From Tissierella creatinini (GTDB lineage: Bacteria > Bacillota > Clostridia > Tissierellales > Tissierellaceae), in contig SUSS01000009.1 of assembly GCA_005046945.1 (NCBI GenBank), positions 1 through 64,000 on the forward strand: a stretch of 64,000 nucleotides of DNA. Reading direction: 5' to 3'. The notes under the pieces were generated by a model, which was not told where the DNA came from, searched no databases, and was given only the letters and a program-made list of their open reading frames with translations. Shown piece by piece: positions 50,392-60,181 of the stretch. Within the stretch, counting starts at the first letter, position 1; each line of letters opens with the position of its first letter. The position numbers were made by a program, and so were the translations under genes.

Positions 50392-51528
50392 ATGAAAAAG
50401 TTTAGCAAGCTAGCAGCTTTAGCGCTGGCAGCAACAATTACTCTAACAGGTTGTGCAACACCAAAAAATGGAGGGGGAGAGACACCGGCAGAAACTCCTG
50501 CAGAAACAGGTAGCGACAAAACGAAGGTTGCAGTAGTCATCAATACAAATCTTGGAGACAAGGCTTTCTCTGATTTAGTTTGGTCAGGCGTTACTAGAGC
50601 AAGCGAAGATTTAGATCTTGAAATTAAGGCATTTGAATTACTAGGAGATGCTACTAAACAGGAGCCTACACTAATAGAGCTTAGTGAAAGCGGAGAATGG
50701 GACCTTATTGTTTCGGGAACCTTCAATTTAAAAGAAGCTACACAAGCCGCAGCACTTGAATTCCCAGAACAAAAATACTTGGTCTATGATACACAAGTTG
50801 ACTATGACCAAGATGACTATAGCAACGTAGTTTCAGTAATGTCAAAACAAAATGAAGGTTCATTCTTAGCTGGAGCCCTTGCTGCTAAATTAACATCGTC
50901 AGGTGTTGAAGGCACTAATGAAGAAAAGGTTATTGGATTCGTTGGCGGTGGAGAAAATAGTGCAATTAATGACTTTTTAGTAGGATACATCGAAGGAGCT
51001 AAATATGTAGATCCGGAAGTAAAAGTATTATACTCATATATAGGGGATTTTACTAACACAGCTAAGGGTAAAGAGCTTGCCCTTGCTCAATATCAACAAG
51101 GTGCAGATGTGGTGTTCGCAGTAGCAGGTGCAGCTAGTTTAGGAGCCCTTAATGCAAGTAAGGATGCCGGAAGACTTGCCATTGGCGTAGACCAAGATCA
51201 TGCTTTAAAATTGGAAGAATCTGATCCTGAAACATCTAAGCATATTGTGACTTCTGTAATGAAGAACCTTGATGTTTTGCTATATGATAAGATAACAGAA
51301 TACAAAAATGGCACTATTGAATGGGGCAAACACCTAGGTGCCGGATTAGCAGAAAATGGTATGAGTTTAGCAGACAACAAATACTATAGAGAGATCGTTC
51401 CTGCTGAAATAATTACTGAAATAGAAGGAATAACCGAAAAGATTAAGTCCGGTGAAATAAAGGTTTCAACTGCAATAGGCATGTCAACTGAAGAAGTAAA
51501 CGCAATTAAAGAAAAAGCTGGAAAATAA
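50392..51528 (+). CDS. BMP-family nucleoside-binding lipoprotein
   Basis: Extracellular lipoprotein (378 aa) with lipobox LTGCA (Cys near 22) and a Glu/Thr/Pro linker, then the BMP (PnrA/NupN-like) fold: INTNLGDKAFSDLVWSGV, SVMSKQNEGSFLAGALAAKL, GFVGGGENSAINDFLVGY and AVAGAASLGALNA. The family binds purine and pyrimidine nucleosides for the ABC importer encoded just downstream. A strong hairpin follows the stop, so this subunit is probably made in excess. Confidence 0.9.
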   Translation: MKKFSKLAALALAATITLTGCATPKNGGGETPAETPAETGSDKTKVAVVINTNLGDKAFSDLVWSGVTRASEDLDLEIKAFELLGDATKQEPTLIELSESGEWDLIVSGTFNLKEATQAAALEFPEQKYLVYDTQVDYDQDDYSNVVSVMSKQNEGSFLAGALAAKLTSSGVEGTNEEKVIGFVGGGENSAINDFLVGYIEGAKYVDPEVKVLYSYIGDFTNTAKGKELALAQYQQGADVVFAVAGAASLGALNASKDAGRLAIGVDQDHALKLEESDPETSKHIVTSVMKNLDVLLYDKITEYKNGTIEWGKHLGAGLAENGMSLADNKYYREIVPAEIITEIEGITEKIKSGEIKVSTAIGMSTEEVNAIKEKAGK

Positions 51529-51539
51529 GATATTCTGAT

Positions 51540-51558
51540 GGAGGTCATTATGACCTCC
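51540..51558 (+). other. Intercistronic hairpin after binding-protein gene
   Basis: GGAGGTCAT (51540-51548) and ATGACCTCC (51550-51558) pair perfectly. The outer AAGATAT/ATATCTT (51527-51533/51572-51578) adds a second tier. The T-run is weak, so partial termination or 3' end protection is likely. Confidence 0.6.
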
Positions 51559-51596
51559 TTCTTACTAAAATATATCTTTAGAATGAGGTGCATTAA

Positions 51597-53162
51597 GTGA
51601 ACAATGTAAAAGATGAATACATTTTATCCATGGAAAACATCACTAAGATTTATGGAAATGGATTCATGGCTAATAAAAATGTTAATTTAAGAGTGAAAAA
51701 AGGTGAAATACATGCACTTATTGGAGAAAACGGTGCGGGTAAAAGTACTTTAATGAAGGTTCTTTTTGGACAGGAACAACCTGAGGAAGGAAAAATAATC
51801 TACAAGGGTAAGGAAGTTAAAATAACAAATCCCTTGGTAGCACTTGATCATGGCATTGGTATGGTGCATCAACACTTTATGTTAGCACCATCTTTAACTG
51901 TAGCTGAAAATATGGTGCTAGGCATTGAACCAAAAAACAAAGGATTCTTTGATTATGCCGAGGCTGTAAGGCTGACATCTGAAGTATCTAAAAAATATAA
52001 TTTGCCAATCGATCCAAATGCAAAGGTTAAGGATTTGCCAGTGGGATATAAGCAGAGGGTAGAAATTCTAAAAATATTACTTAGAGGTGTAGATGTTTTA
52101 ATATTGGATGAACCTACTGCTGTTTTAACACCGCAGGAAACAGACGAGCTCTTCGTACAACTAAGGGAGCTAAGGAAGCAAGGATATACTATAATTTTTA
52201 TATCCCATAAATTAAAGGAAGTTAAATCATTATGTGATAATTTAACGGTACTAAGGAATGGTAGGGTAACAGGTATAGCAAGCGTTGCTGATTTATCTGA
52301 ACAGGACATTTCAAGACTAATGGTTGGAAGAGATGTATCCTTAACAATTGAAAAAGATAGTCCAAAAACTAAGAAGACGGTTCTAAAGGTAAGAAATTTG
52401 ACCTATAAAAATTCAGATAATAAAGCGCTTGTAAGTAATGTTTCTTTTAGTATTAGAGAAGGGGAGATATTAGGAATAGCGGGAGTTGAAGGCAATGGGC
52501 AGAGGGAGATTTCAGCTCTCATAACGGGGTTAGAGGAAAAGCAGTCGGGGGATATATATTTATTTGATGAAGAAATATCATCACAGAGTATTAGAAAGTT
52601 AAGAGAAAAAGGAGTATCACATATTTCAGAGGACAGAATGACATTTGGTACTGTTGCGGATGCTTCCGTAGAAGAAAATCTCATATCAGACCGTTTTTAT
52701 AAAAAGGAATTTAATAAGAATGGATTACTAGATGCTAAAAAAATAGCTGATTTAAGTAATAAACTAATAAAAGAATATTTAGTAAAGTGTGATAGTAAAA
52801 ATGCTGAAATAAAAACTTTATCGGGCGGGAACATACAAAAGGTAGTAGCTGCACGAGAATTTTCAGCAAACCCAAAGCTAATAATTGCTAATCAACCTAC
52901 TAGAGGTATAGATGTTGGTGCGAGTGAATTCATAAGAAAGAAATTAATCAGCCTACGAGATAAAGGATCTGCTGTTTTATTAATTTCGGCAGATTTGACT
53001 GAAGTTATAACAGTTAGTGATAGCCTATTAGTTATGAATGAAGGTAAAATCGTAGCCTATTTTGATGATACAAATGACCTTACAGAAGAAACAGTTGGAG
53101 AATATATGCTTGGCATAAAGCATCAAACAGCAGAGGAGATAGGAGGATGCTGCTATGAATAA
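51597..53162 (+). CDS. Nucleoside ABC importer ATPase (tandem domains, NupO-like)
   Basis: A 521-aa double ATPase. Domain 1 (about 10-240): Walker A GENGAGKST, a signature slot reading LPVGYKQRVEI where LSGGQ is usual, Walker B VLILDEPTAVLT, H-loop FISHKL. Domain 2 (about 265-505): a degenerate Walker A (GVEGNGQRE), signature LSGGNIQKVVAARE, and a Walker B with N for E (IIANQPTRGID). This asymmetry is normal for BMP/RbsA-type sugar and nucleoside importers. Start GTG after GAGGTG. Overlaps the permease by 8 nt. Confidence 0.9.
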   Translation: MNNVKDEYILSMENITKIYGNGFMANKNVNLRVKKGEIHALIGENGAGKSTLMKVLFGQEQPEEGKIIYKGKEVKITNPLVALDHGIGMVHQHFMLAPSLTVAENMVLGIEPKNKGFFDYAEAVRLTSEVSKKYNLPIDPNAKVKDLPVGYKQRVEILKILLRGVDVLILDEPTAVLTPQETDELFVQLRELRKQGYTIIFISHKLKEVKSLCDNLTVLRNGRVTGIASVADLSEQDISRLMVGRDVSLTIEKDSPKTKKTVLKVRNLTYKNSDNKALVSNVSFSIREGEILGIAGVEGNGQREISALITGLEEKQSGDIYLFDEEISSQSIRKLREKGVSHISEDRMTFGTVADASVEENLISDRFYKKEFNKNGLLDAKKIADLSNKLIKEYLVKCDSKNAEIKTLSGGNIQKVVAAREFSANPKLIIANQPTRGIDVGASEFIRKKLISLRDKGSAVLLISADLTEVITVSDSLLVMNEGKIVAYFDDTNDLTEETVGEYMLGIKHQTAEEIGGCCYE

Positions 53163-54249
53163 AGTTATAAAAATTGAAAATCAATTTAGGGTTATTCGTG
53201 TAGCTCTTTCTATTGCTATTGCTTTAGCCATTGCATTCTTAATAATTTCATTTGTAAGTAACGACCCTTTATTTACCATGTATAACTTCATAATCGGTCC
53301 CTTTACATCAATAAATAGAATCGGCAATATAATCGAGGTAATGACACCACTTTTATTTACTGCAGTTGGTGTGTGTATTATGTATTCGGCTAATCAGATC
53401 AATATGGCGAGTGAGGGAGCCTTCTTCTTAGGCGGGGTAGCTACTGCTTATATAGCAGTAACATATTCTATACCTGCGGGTTTACACCCTGTCGTAGCCA
53501 TTTTGGCCGGTGGCATAGTCGGTGCTTTTATTTGTGGAATCCCGGCACTTATGTATGTGAAATTTAAAGCATTACCGGTGGTATCATCTTTAATGATAAA
53601 TTATGTATGTTTATATCTAGGATTATTCATAATAAATTATATTATAAGAGACCCTGAAGCCGGATATATGGCTTCCTACAAATTCATAAAAACAGCAGTA
53701 TTACCGGATTTGTTTTCTAGGACCAATGTTCATTTTGGTTTAATTATCGGACTTGCTATAGTTTTTATTGGCTATTTATATTTAATGAAAAGCAAGTGGG
53801 GATATAGTATAAGGATGATTGGTAAGAATCCTAATTTTGCCAAATATTCAGGAATTAATGTGCCTGCTGTTATTATTGGATGCCAGTTGCTAGGTGGTTT
53901 TATAGCAGGTATTGGGGGCGCAGTTGAACAATTAGGTATGTATACGAGATTTCAATATCAGAAGTTACCCGGCCATGGATTTGATGGGGTAATGATAGCA
54001 ATCCTAGCCAGATATAATCCAAAGTATGTACCTCTAGCTGCTTTCTTTTTGGCATATATAAGGGTTGGGGCTGATGTTATGGCTAGGACATCTGACGTTC
54101 CGGTAGAAATTGTATCTATTATTCAGGCGGTAATAATAATATTTGTTGCATCTGAAAGATTCTTAGAAGGCTGGAAGTTAAAGAAGATTGTTAAATCAAC
54201 TAAAGAGGCATTTGTCGAAGAAGAAGACAATGCAGTAAAGGAGGCCTAA
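53155..54249 (+). CDS. Nucleoside ABC permease 1 (NupP-like)
   Basis: BPD_transp_2-family membrane subunit (364 aa) with about nine hydrophobic segments and the coupling segment GKNPNFAKYSGIN. NQINMASEGAFFLGGV matches the RbsC/BMP permease pattern. It is translated from AGGAGG overlapping the ATPase end, and is one nucleotide from the second permease. Confidence 0.9.
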   Translation: MNKVIKIENQFRVIRVALSIAIALAIAFLIISFVSNDPLFTMYNFIIGPFTSINRIGNIIEVMTPLLFTAVGVCIMYSANQINMASEGAFFLGGVATAYIAVTYSIPAGLHPVVAILAGGIVGAFICGIPALMYVKFKALPVVSSLMINYVCLYLGLFIINYIIRDPEAGYMASYKFIKTAVLPDLFSRTNVHFGLIIGLAIVFIGYLYLMKSKWGYSIRMIGKNPNFAKYSGINVPAVIIGCQLLGGFIAGIGGAVEQLGMYTRFQYQKLPGHGFDGVMIAILARYNPKYVPLAAFFLAYIRVGADVMARTSDVPVEIVSIIQAVIIIFVASERFLEGWKLKKIVKSTKEAFVEEEDNAVKEA

Positions 54250-54250
54250 A

Positions 54251-55183
54251 ATGGATGCCATATTCAGTAGTATATTTTCAGCAGAATTTGTATTTTCAGT
54301 TCTTAGGGTATCTACTCCATTGATTTTTGTTTCTTTAGCTGCTTTAGTTGTAAGAAATGGTGGAGTTATGTGTATAGCCTTTGAAGGAATGATGTTGTTT
54401 TCTGCATTAGGTGCAGTCATAGGCAGTGCCTTTGCTCAAAATCAAATAGTTGGTGTATTATTAGGGCTTATAATGGGGATGGCTATAGCAGCTATTTTCG
54501 CATATTTTGTATTGGTCTTAAATTCAAATGGAGTGCTTACGGGTCTAGCTTTAAATATACTTGGAAGTGGTGGAACTGTTTTTATGCTCTATTTAATTAG
54601 TGGAGATAAAGGTTCTTCTACTGCACTAAAAAGTTTGATGATACCTAATATCAATATCCCAATAATCAAAAATATACCTATACTAGGCGAAATCATATCT
54701 GGACATAACGTATTAACTTACGTTGCCTTATTAACAGTCGTGTTTGTTTATTTGTTAATAAATAAAACTCCATTAGGGCTTAGGATAAGATCTGTAGGAG
54801 AGAATCCACATGCAGCAGAGTCAGTTGGTATTAAAGTTGTAAAGACAAAATTTATAGCACTTATGATAGGCGGCTTTATAGCATCTCTTGGTGGGATTTA
54901 TATGTCAATGGGATATTTGCCGTTTTTCACACGTGATATGATGGCAGGTAGGGGTTTTATGGGTATTGCTGCACAAAACTTAGGTCAAGGGCTTACTTTT
55001 CCAACATTTATAGCAGCATTACTATTCGGTTCAGCAGAAGCATTATCAAATATTATGCAATCACTTAGACTTCCATCAGAACTTATGCAAATGGTGCCTT
55101 ATATTTTCACACTAGTAGGATTGATGTTGGTCGGAGGAGATAAGAACAAGAAGGCAAGTAAGAAGGAGGCTAAAAATGAGTAA
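54251..55183 (+). CDS. Nucleoside ABC permease 2 (NupQ-like)
   Basis: Second BPD_transp_2 membrane subunit (310 aa), shorter than its partner as usual, with about eight to nine hydrophobic segments. Coupling segment GENPHAAESVGIK and FEGMMLFSALGAV fit the family. Its start follows AAAGGAGG in the end of permease 1. It overlaps the nucleoside hydrolase gene by 8 nt. Confidence 0.9.
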   Translation: MDAIFSSIFSAEFVFSVLRVSTPLIFVSLAALVVRNGGVMCIAFEGMMLFSALGAVIGSAFAQNQIVGVLLGLIMGMAIAAIFAYFVLVLNSNGVLTGLALNILGSGGTVFMLYLISGDKGSSTALKSLMIPNINIPIIKNIPILGEIISGHNVLTYVALLTVVFVYLLINKTPLGLRIRSVGENPHAAESVGIKVVKTKFIALMIGGFIASLGGIYMSMGYLPFFTRDMMAGRGFMGIAAQNLGQGLTFPTFIAALLFGSAEALSNIMQSLRLPSELMQMVPYIFTLVGLMLVGGDKNKKASKKEAKNE

Positions 55184-56135
55184 AAGACCAGTAATTATAG
55201 ATTGTGATCCGGGACATGATGATGCTATTGCACTACTTATGGCATTAGCTAGTGATAAGTTGGATGTAAAGGGTATTACTACTATAGCGGGAAATAATAC
55301 AGTTGAAAAAACTACAATTAACACTTTAAAGATATTAGAACTAACGGGCATGACTCATATACCGGTAGCTGTAGGTAGACGAAACCCATTAATGCAAACA
55401 ATTCAGGTAGCAAATGATGTACATGGGGTAAGTGGAATGGATGGCCCTGAATTGCCAGACCCGATAACCAAACCTGTTGACCTATCGGCTGTAGAATTGA
55501 TTGCAAAGATTGTTGAGGAATCAGAAGAAAAGGTAACCTTAGTTGCAGTAGGACCATTTACCAATATAGGTGTTTTCCTACTTGCATACCCTCATTTACA
55601 TGATAAGATAGAATGTATATCCCTAATGGGGGGTGGATATTATGAAGGTAATAGAACAGCCCTTTCAGAGTTCAATATTTGGCAAGACCCAGAAGCAGCA
55701 CGTGTTGTAATGAGAAGCGGAATACCTGTCCTATTGCATGGACTAGATGTAACTCATAAAGCATTGGTTAAAAAAGATGAGTTCAGTATCTTCAGAGAAG
55801 AAAAAGGACCTATATTCCAATTTGTAGCTGACCTTCTTGATTTTTTTGCAATCTGCTATACTGGGGAAAGAAAATTGGAAGGATGTCCTATGCATGACTC
55901 CTGTGCTATAGCTCACCTCATTGACCCCACATTATTTACCTCATATGATGCTCCTATAGATATAGATTTAGATGGCACCTTAACAAGAGGAGCCTGTATT
56001 GTAGATTTAAGACCTAGAGAAAGAAGAGATAATCCGGACAATGGAAAAATGGTTTTAGATCTTGATCGTAAGAGATTTTTAAATCTAATTATTGATTCTT
56101 GTAGAAAAATAGAATCTAACTTAAAAAATGCATAG
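55176..56135 (+). CDS. Inosine/uridine-preferring nucleoside hydrolase 1
   Basis: Splits ribonucleosides to base and ribose (319 aa). The Ca-binding Asp motif DCDPGHDDAIALL is at the N-terminus; other family words are TIAGNNTVEKTT, VAVGPFTNIGVF, SLMGGGYYEGN, EFNIWQDPEAA and the active-site region HDSCAIAHLIDP. It starts within the permease gene (overlap 8 nt), so uptake and hydrolysis are coupled. Confidence 0.92.
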   Translation: MSKRPVIIDCDPGHDDAIALLMALASDKLDVKGITTIAGNNTVEKTTINTLKILELTGMTHIPVAVGRRNPLMQTIQVANDVHGVSGMDGPELPDPITKPVDLSAVELIAKIVEESEEKVTLVAVGPFTNIGVFLLAYPHLHDKIECISLMGGGYYEGNRTALSEFNIWQDPEAARVVMRSGIPVLLHGLDVTHKALVKKDEFSIFREEKGPIFQFVADLLDFFAICYTGERKLEGCPMHDSCAIAHLIDPTLFTSYDAPIDIDLDGTLTRGACIVDLRPRERRDNPDNGKMVLDLDRKRFLNLIIDSCRKIESNLKNA

Positions 56136-56163
56136 AGCTAGATAAGAAAGGATTGTGATATAG

Positions 56164-57090
56164 ATGAAAAAGAGAGTAATAATTGACTGTGATCCTGGTA
56201 TTGATGATGCAATAGCATTAATGTTGGCTTTTGCAAGCTCTGATATTGATATTGCGTTTTTAACCACATGCTTTGGCAATAATACCCTTGAGCAAACTAC
56301 AGAAAATGCACTAAATTTAGCTTATTTATTTGGTAGTAATGTAGATATATATAAGGGTGCTGAGAAGCCCTTATTTGTTAAACCTAGAGGAATCCCGGAA
56401 TTTCACGGTATAAATGGCATAGGTGGGGCTAAGTTAGAGCCCTCGCCAAGAAAAATAAAGGAAGAATATGCATGGGACGCTATATATAAAGAGGCCCTTG
56501 CTTGTAATGGAGAACTTACATTAATTACATTAGGACCCTTAACAAATGTTGCTATTGCACTTTATAAATACGAAGACCTTCCCAAATATATAAAAGAGAT
56601 TGTTGTTATGGGCGGTTCATCCAGCTTTGGCAACGAGCTGCCTTTTAGTGAGGCCAATGTATTCAGTGACCCACATGCATTTCAAACAGTCATAAACGCT
56701 AAGATAAAGGTGAAAATGGTAGGCCTAAATGCTACAGAAACTACAAGGGTGACATTTGATGAAATGCGTGAAATATTTGGTGTAAAAACAAGAATTTCAG
56801 ACAAGTTGGATCAAATGCTAGAGCATTATTTAAGAGTACAAAACAAATACGGAGAAGAAAAACTAGTTATTCATGATGCTGCAGCAATGGCAGTTGCTAT
56901 AAGTCCTGAAATAGCTGAGTCAGAAATCTACCCCGTAAGTGTGGAATTAACAGAGGGAAGAATGTTTGGACGTACAATTGTAGATATTAGATTGCATTCA
57001 AAAGCCGAAAAAAATGTTGATGTTGTAAGGAAAATAGACTTTGAAGCATATAAGAATATGTTGAAACAAATGGTAGGTTTTTATAAATAA
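56164..57090 (+). CDS. Inosine/uridine-preferring nucleoside hydrolase 2
   Basis: Paralogue of the preceding hydrolase (308 aa). DCDPGIDDAIALML, TTCFGNNTLEQTT, LITLGPLTNVAIAL, VVMGGSSSFGNE, EANVFSDPHAF and HDAAAMAVAISP keep the Asp cluster and the C-terminal Asp. Its loop residues differ from copy 1 (HDAAA against HDSCA), so the pair may split purine and pyrimidine nucleosides. It begins 28 nt after copy 1. Confidence 0.9.
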   Translation: MKKRVIIDCDPGIDDAIALMLAFASSDIDIAFLTTCFGNNTLEQTTENALNLAYLFGSNVDIYKGAEKPLFVKPRGIPEFHGINGIGGAKLEPSPRKIKEEYAWDAIYKEALACNGELTLITLGPLTNVAIALYKYEDLPKYIKEIVVMGGSSSFGNELPFSEANVFSDPHAFQTVINAKIKVKMVGLNATETTRVTFDEMREIFGVKTRISDKLDQMLEHYLRVQNKYGEEKLVIHDAAAMAVAISPEIAESEIYPVSVELTEGRMFGRTIVDIRLHSKAEKNVDVVRKIDFEAYKNMLKQMVGFYK

Positions 57091-57138
57091 GTTATTATGA
57101 ATGAATATGAGGAATCTCGGATTTTTAAGGAGAAGATT

Positions 57139-58353
57139 ATGAAAGACAAGAAAAGTTCGGCGCTACTGGTACTAATAGCTGCTGTAGCAATTAATGTTTT
57201 TAATGGTGTCATGTATACCTGGAGCTCTATAAGCAGTAAAATCATTTCTGAATGGGGTTGGACCAGTAAGGAAGCTTCCCTTCCATATACTACTTATACT
57301 GTGTTCTTCGTAGTTTCTATGGTAGCCTTTGGGGAAACAATGGATAAGAAAGGACCAAAGGGCCTTGCTACCTTAGGTTCAATCCTTCTGGGTTTGGGAT
57401 TCCTCCTGTCAGGCTTTACAAAGAACCCTGCTATAATGGTTATAACCATCGGTATAATAATGGGCTCAGGAGTTGGGATGCATACATTAACTACTGCTCC
57501 TGCAGCCATAAAATGGTTTCCGCCTGAAAAGAAGGGGCTTGTTACAGGTATAGTTTCATCCGGTGTAGCTGCCTCATCCCTTATATTTTCTCCAATAGGA
57601 AAGTATCTTCTGGATAAGATAGGAGTAAATAATACTTTCATCCTTTTAGGAGGAGTTTTAATGGTGGTAACAACTGTTTTTTCAAGAATGCTTAAAAATC
57701 CTGCAACCCAAATTATAGCTGAAGAACCTAAAGATAGTTTGCTAGATTTTGAGGTGAGTTATGATTGGAAGTATATGCTCAAGACTACTTATTTCTATAA
57801 GTTGTGGATTATGATGGCATTTTTATCAGCATCAGGGCTTATGATTATAAGTCATATAGTCAATATTTCTAAGGTTCAAGCAGGCTTAGATAATGGGTAT
57901 ATTCTAATAATCTTCCTATCGATCTTTAACTTTATGGGTAGGATACTTGCCGGTATGTTTTCGGATAAGCTTGGAAGAATAAATCTTCTAAAGATTATTT
58001 TAATCCTTGAAGCAATCAACATAGGTTTTTTTAGAATGTATTCAAATTTAGGGCTATTGATTATTGGTGTAGGAATAGTTGGATTTTGTTACGGGGCGGT
58101 TTTCTCAGTATTCCCTTCAGCCATTTCAGACAAATATGGGCCTAAATTTTATGGAAAGAACTATGCTCTTATTTTTACATCCTGGGGACTTAGCGGAATT
58201 ATAGGACCAATGACTGCGGCAGCCATCTTCGATATTACAGGGGGATATGAAGCTGCATATTTAATAGCTCTGTTTTTATTGATAATATCATCCTTAATCG
58301 CCTTTGGAATTAAGGAAAAAAATGAGCAAAAGGAATCCTTAGTAGAGAGTTAA
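57139..58353 (+). CDS. MFS transporter, OxlT (oxalate/formate antiporter)-like
   Basis: A 404-aa major facilitator carrier with about twelve hydrophobic segments. FNGVMYTWSSISSKI near the start, GETMDKKGPKGLATLGS as the loop-2/3 motif and GRILAGMFSDKLGRINLLK as its second-half counterpart fit the OxlT group, whose substrates are mono- and dicarboxylates. An ATG at 57097 is in frame but AAGGAG at 57127-57132 favours 57139. It is the last gene before a terminator and may export an acid product; a nucleobase role cannot be excluded. Confidence 0.82.
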   Translation: MKDKKSSALLVLIAAVAINVFNGVMYTWSSISSKIISEWGWTSKEASLPYTTYTVFFVVSMVAFGETMDKKGPKGLATLGSILLGLGFLLSGFTKNPAIMVITIGIIMGSGVGMHTLTTAPAAIKWFPPEKKGLVTGIVSSGVAASSLIFSPIGKYLLDKIGVNNTFILLGGVLMVVTTVFSRMLKNPATQIIAEEPKDSLLDFEVSYDWKYMLKTTYFYKLWIMMAFLSASGLMIISHIVNISKVQAGLDNGYILIIFLSIFNFMGRILAGMFSDKLGRINLLKIILILEAINIGFFRMYSNLGLLIIGVGIVGFCYGAVFSVFPSAISDKYGPKFYGKNYALIFTSWGLSGIIGPMTAAAIFDITGGYEAAYLIALFLLIISSLIAFGIKEKNEQKESLVES

Positions 58354-58379
58354 TACTATCTATTAGTAAAGATATATTG

Positions 58380-58416
58380 AGATTTGACTTAGGGATTTAA
58401 GTCAAATCTTTTTTTA
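58380..58416 (+). terminator. Terminator of the nucleoside operon
   Basis: AGATTTGACTTA (58380-58391) pairs with TAAGTCAAATCT (58398-58409) over 12 bp, then seven T. Confidence 0.93.
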
Positions 58417-58450
58417 CCAATATATAACTAGGTAATAAGGAGGAAGACTG

Positions 58451-60058
58451 ATGGATTTTGATTCAAGAGTGTATGGATATTCATCAAGGAGGAATGTGGT
58501 ATATGCAAAAAAAGGAATGGTCGCTACAGGTCAGCCAATGGCTGCTCAAGCAGGTTTAGAGATACTTCAAAAAGGTGGTAATGCAATAGATGCAGCTATA
58601 GCAACGGCAGCTACTTTAACGGTAGTAGAGCCAACATCTAATGGTATAGGTGGTGACTCTTTTGCCCTTGTGTGGGTCAAGGATAAGCTTTATGGAATGA
58701 ACAGCACTGGTAAAGCGCCAAAGTCCATTTCTATTGAGAGTTTAAAGGAAAGAGGATTAACTGAGATGCCTAAACGTGGTCTTGTGCCTGTAACAGTACC
58801 AGGTGCACCTGCAGGGTGGGCCGAATTATCCAAACGATTTGGCAAACTGCCACTAACGGAAACTTTGGCTCCTGCAATAAGATATGCTACAGAGGGCTTT
58901 GCTCTAACTCCTAATGTTGCTAAGCTTTGGAACAGTTCATTTAAAGAATTTAAAGCAAGCTTTAAAGGAGAGGAATTCGATAGCTGGTTTACAACATTTG
59001 CCCTAGATGGAAGGGCTCCAAAGCTAGGAGAAAGCTGGAAATCACCGGATCATGCAAAGACTTTGAAGTTAATCGCTGAAACTAATGCAGAAGCCTTCTA
59101 CAAAGGTGAATTAGCAGATAGAATTGATGAGTTTTCAAGAAAATATAAGGGATATATAAGAAAAGAAGATTTAGAAGAGTTTGAATGCGAATGGGTAGAA
59201 CCAATAAGCGTAAATTACAGAGGCTATGATGTACATGAGATACCTCCAAATGGCCATGGCATAGTAGCTTTAATGGCATTAAATATACTAAAGGGGTATG
59301 AATTTGAAGCAAGGGATACAGTGGATACTCTTCATAGGCAAATAGAAGCATTGAAATTAGCTTTCGTAGATGGTCAAAAATATGTAGCAGACCGTAGAAT
59401 GATGTCGGTGACTGTAGAACAACTTCTTTCTGAAGAGTACGCAGCAAGTAGAAGAGAATTGATTGGAAGACAAGCTATAATGCCTGAAGCAGGAAATCCT
59501 GCATCAGGCGGAACAGTTTATATTGCTGCTGCTGATGAAGAAGGAAATATGGTTTCCTTTATTCAAAGTAATTATATGGGATTTGGTTCAGGTATTGTAA
59601 TACCGGGAACTGGAATTGGCTTACACAATAGAGGCCATAATTTCATGTTAGATCCAAAGCATGATAATGCTCTTGCTCCGGGTAAAAAACCATATCATAC
59701 AATAATACCAGGATTCTTAAGTAAAGATGGTAAAGCAGTAGGTCCCTTTGGTGTAATGGGTGGATTTATGCAACCTCAAGGACACTTGCAAGTAATCATG
59801 AATACTATTGATTTCCACATGAATCCGCAAGATTCACTAGATGCATATCGTTGGCAATGGGTTGGAGGCAAGAAAATTGAAGTTGAGCCGGGATTCCCTA
59901 ACCATTTGGCCTTGCAATTATCAAGATTGGGTCATGAAATAGTGCCATTGCTCGATACTACAACTATGGGCAGAGGAGAAATCATCTGGAGAGATGAAAA
60001 TGGAACTCTATGCGGAGGAACAGAACCGAGAACGGATGGACAAATAGCAGCTTGGTAG
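58451..60058 (+). CDS. ggt: Gamma-glutamyltransferase-family protein (YwrD-like, no signal peptide)
   Basis: Ntn hydrolase of 535 aa, of the gamma-glutamyltransferase/hydrolase family. Words: GMVATGQPMAAQAGLEIL, GGNAIDAAIATAATLTVVEP, GIGGDSFALVW, PGAPAGWAEL and, after the self-cleavage point, GGTVYIAAADEEGNMVSFIQS, where the Thr should be the nucleophile. No signal peptide is present, unlike secreted Ggt, so it should act inside the cell, like B. subtilis YwrD. The substrate could be gamma-glutamyl peptides or another amide. It is monocistronic, with AAGGAGG. Confidence 0.87.
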   Translation: MDFDSRVYGYSSRRNVVYAKKGMVATGQPMAAQAGLEILQKGGNAIDAAIATAATLTVVEPTSNGIGGDSFALVWVKDKLYGMNSTGKAPKSISIESLKERGLTEMPKRGLVPVTVPGAPAGWAELSKRFGKLPLTETLAPAIRYATEGFALTPNVAKLWNSSFKEFKASFKGEEFDSWFTTFALDGRAPKLGESWKSPDHAKTLKLIAETNAEAFYKGELADRIDEFSRKYKGYIRKEDLEEFECEWVEPISVNYRGYDVHEIPPNGHGIVALMALNILKGYEFEARDTVDTLHRQIEALKLAFVDGQKYVADRRMMSVTVEQLLSEEYAASRRELIGRQAIMPEAGNPASGGTVYIAAADEEGNMVSFIQSNYMGFGSGIVIPGTGIGLHNRGHNFMLDPKHDNALAPGKKPYHTIIPGFLSKDGKAVGPFGVMGGFMQPQGHLQVIMNTIDFHMNPQDSLDAYRWQWVGGKKIEVEPGFPNHLALQLSRLGHEIVPLLDTTTMGRGEIIWRDENGTLCGGTEPRTDGQIAAW

Positions 60059-60104
60059 TGTTTGGTAAAATATTGGATTTTGTGTGCTGATATTGTTATT
60101 GCAA

Positions 60105-60154
60105 TTTTCTTGTAAAGTTCCTTATGTTATAATATTATATTAATAATATTATAA
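60105..60154 (+). promoter_or_regulatory. AT-rich palindrome and promoter before accC
   Basis: TTTTCT (60105-60110), 17-nt spacer, TATAAT (60128-60133). The -10 lies inside a 12-bp perfect inverted repeat TTATAATATTAT/ATAATATTATAA (60127-60138/60143-60154). Confidence 0.5.
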
Positions 60155-60181
60155 TTTTAGAAGAATAGGATGGTTAGTATT

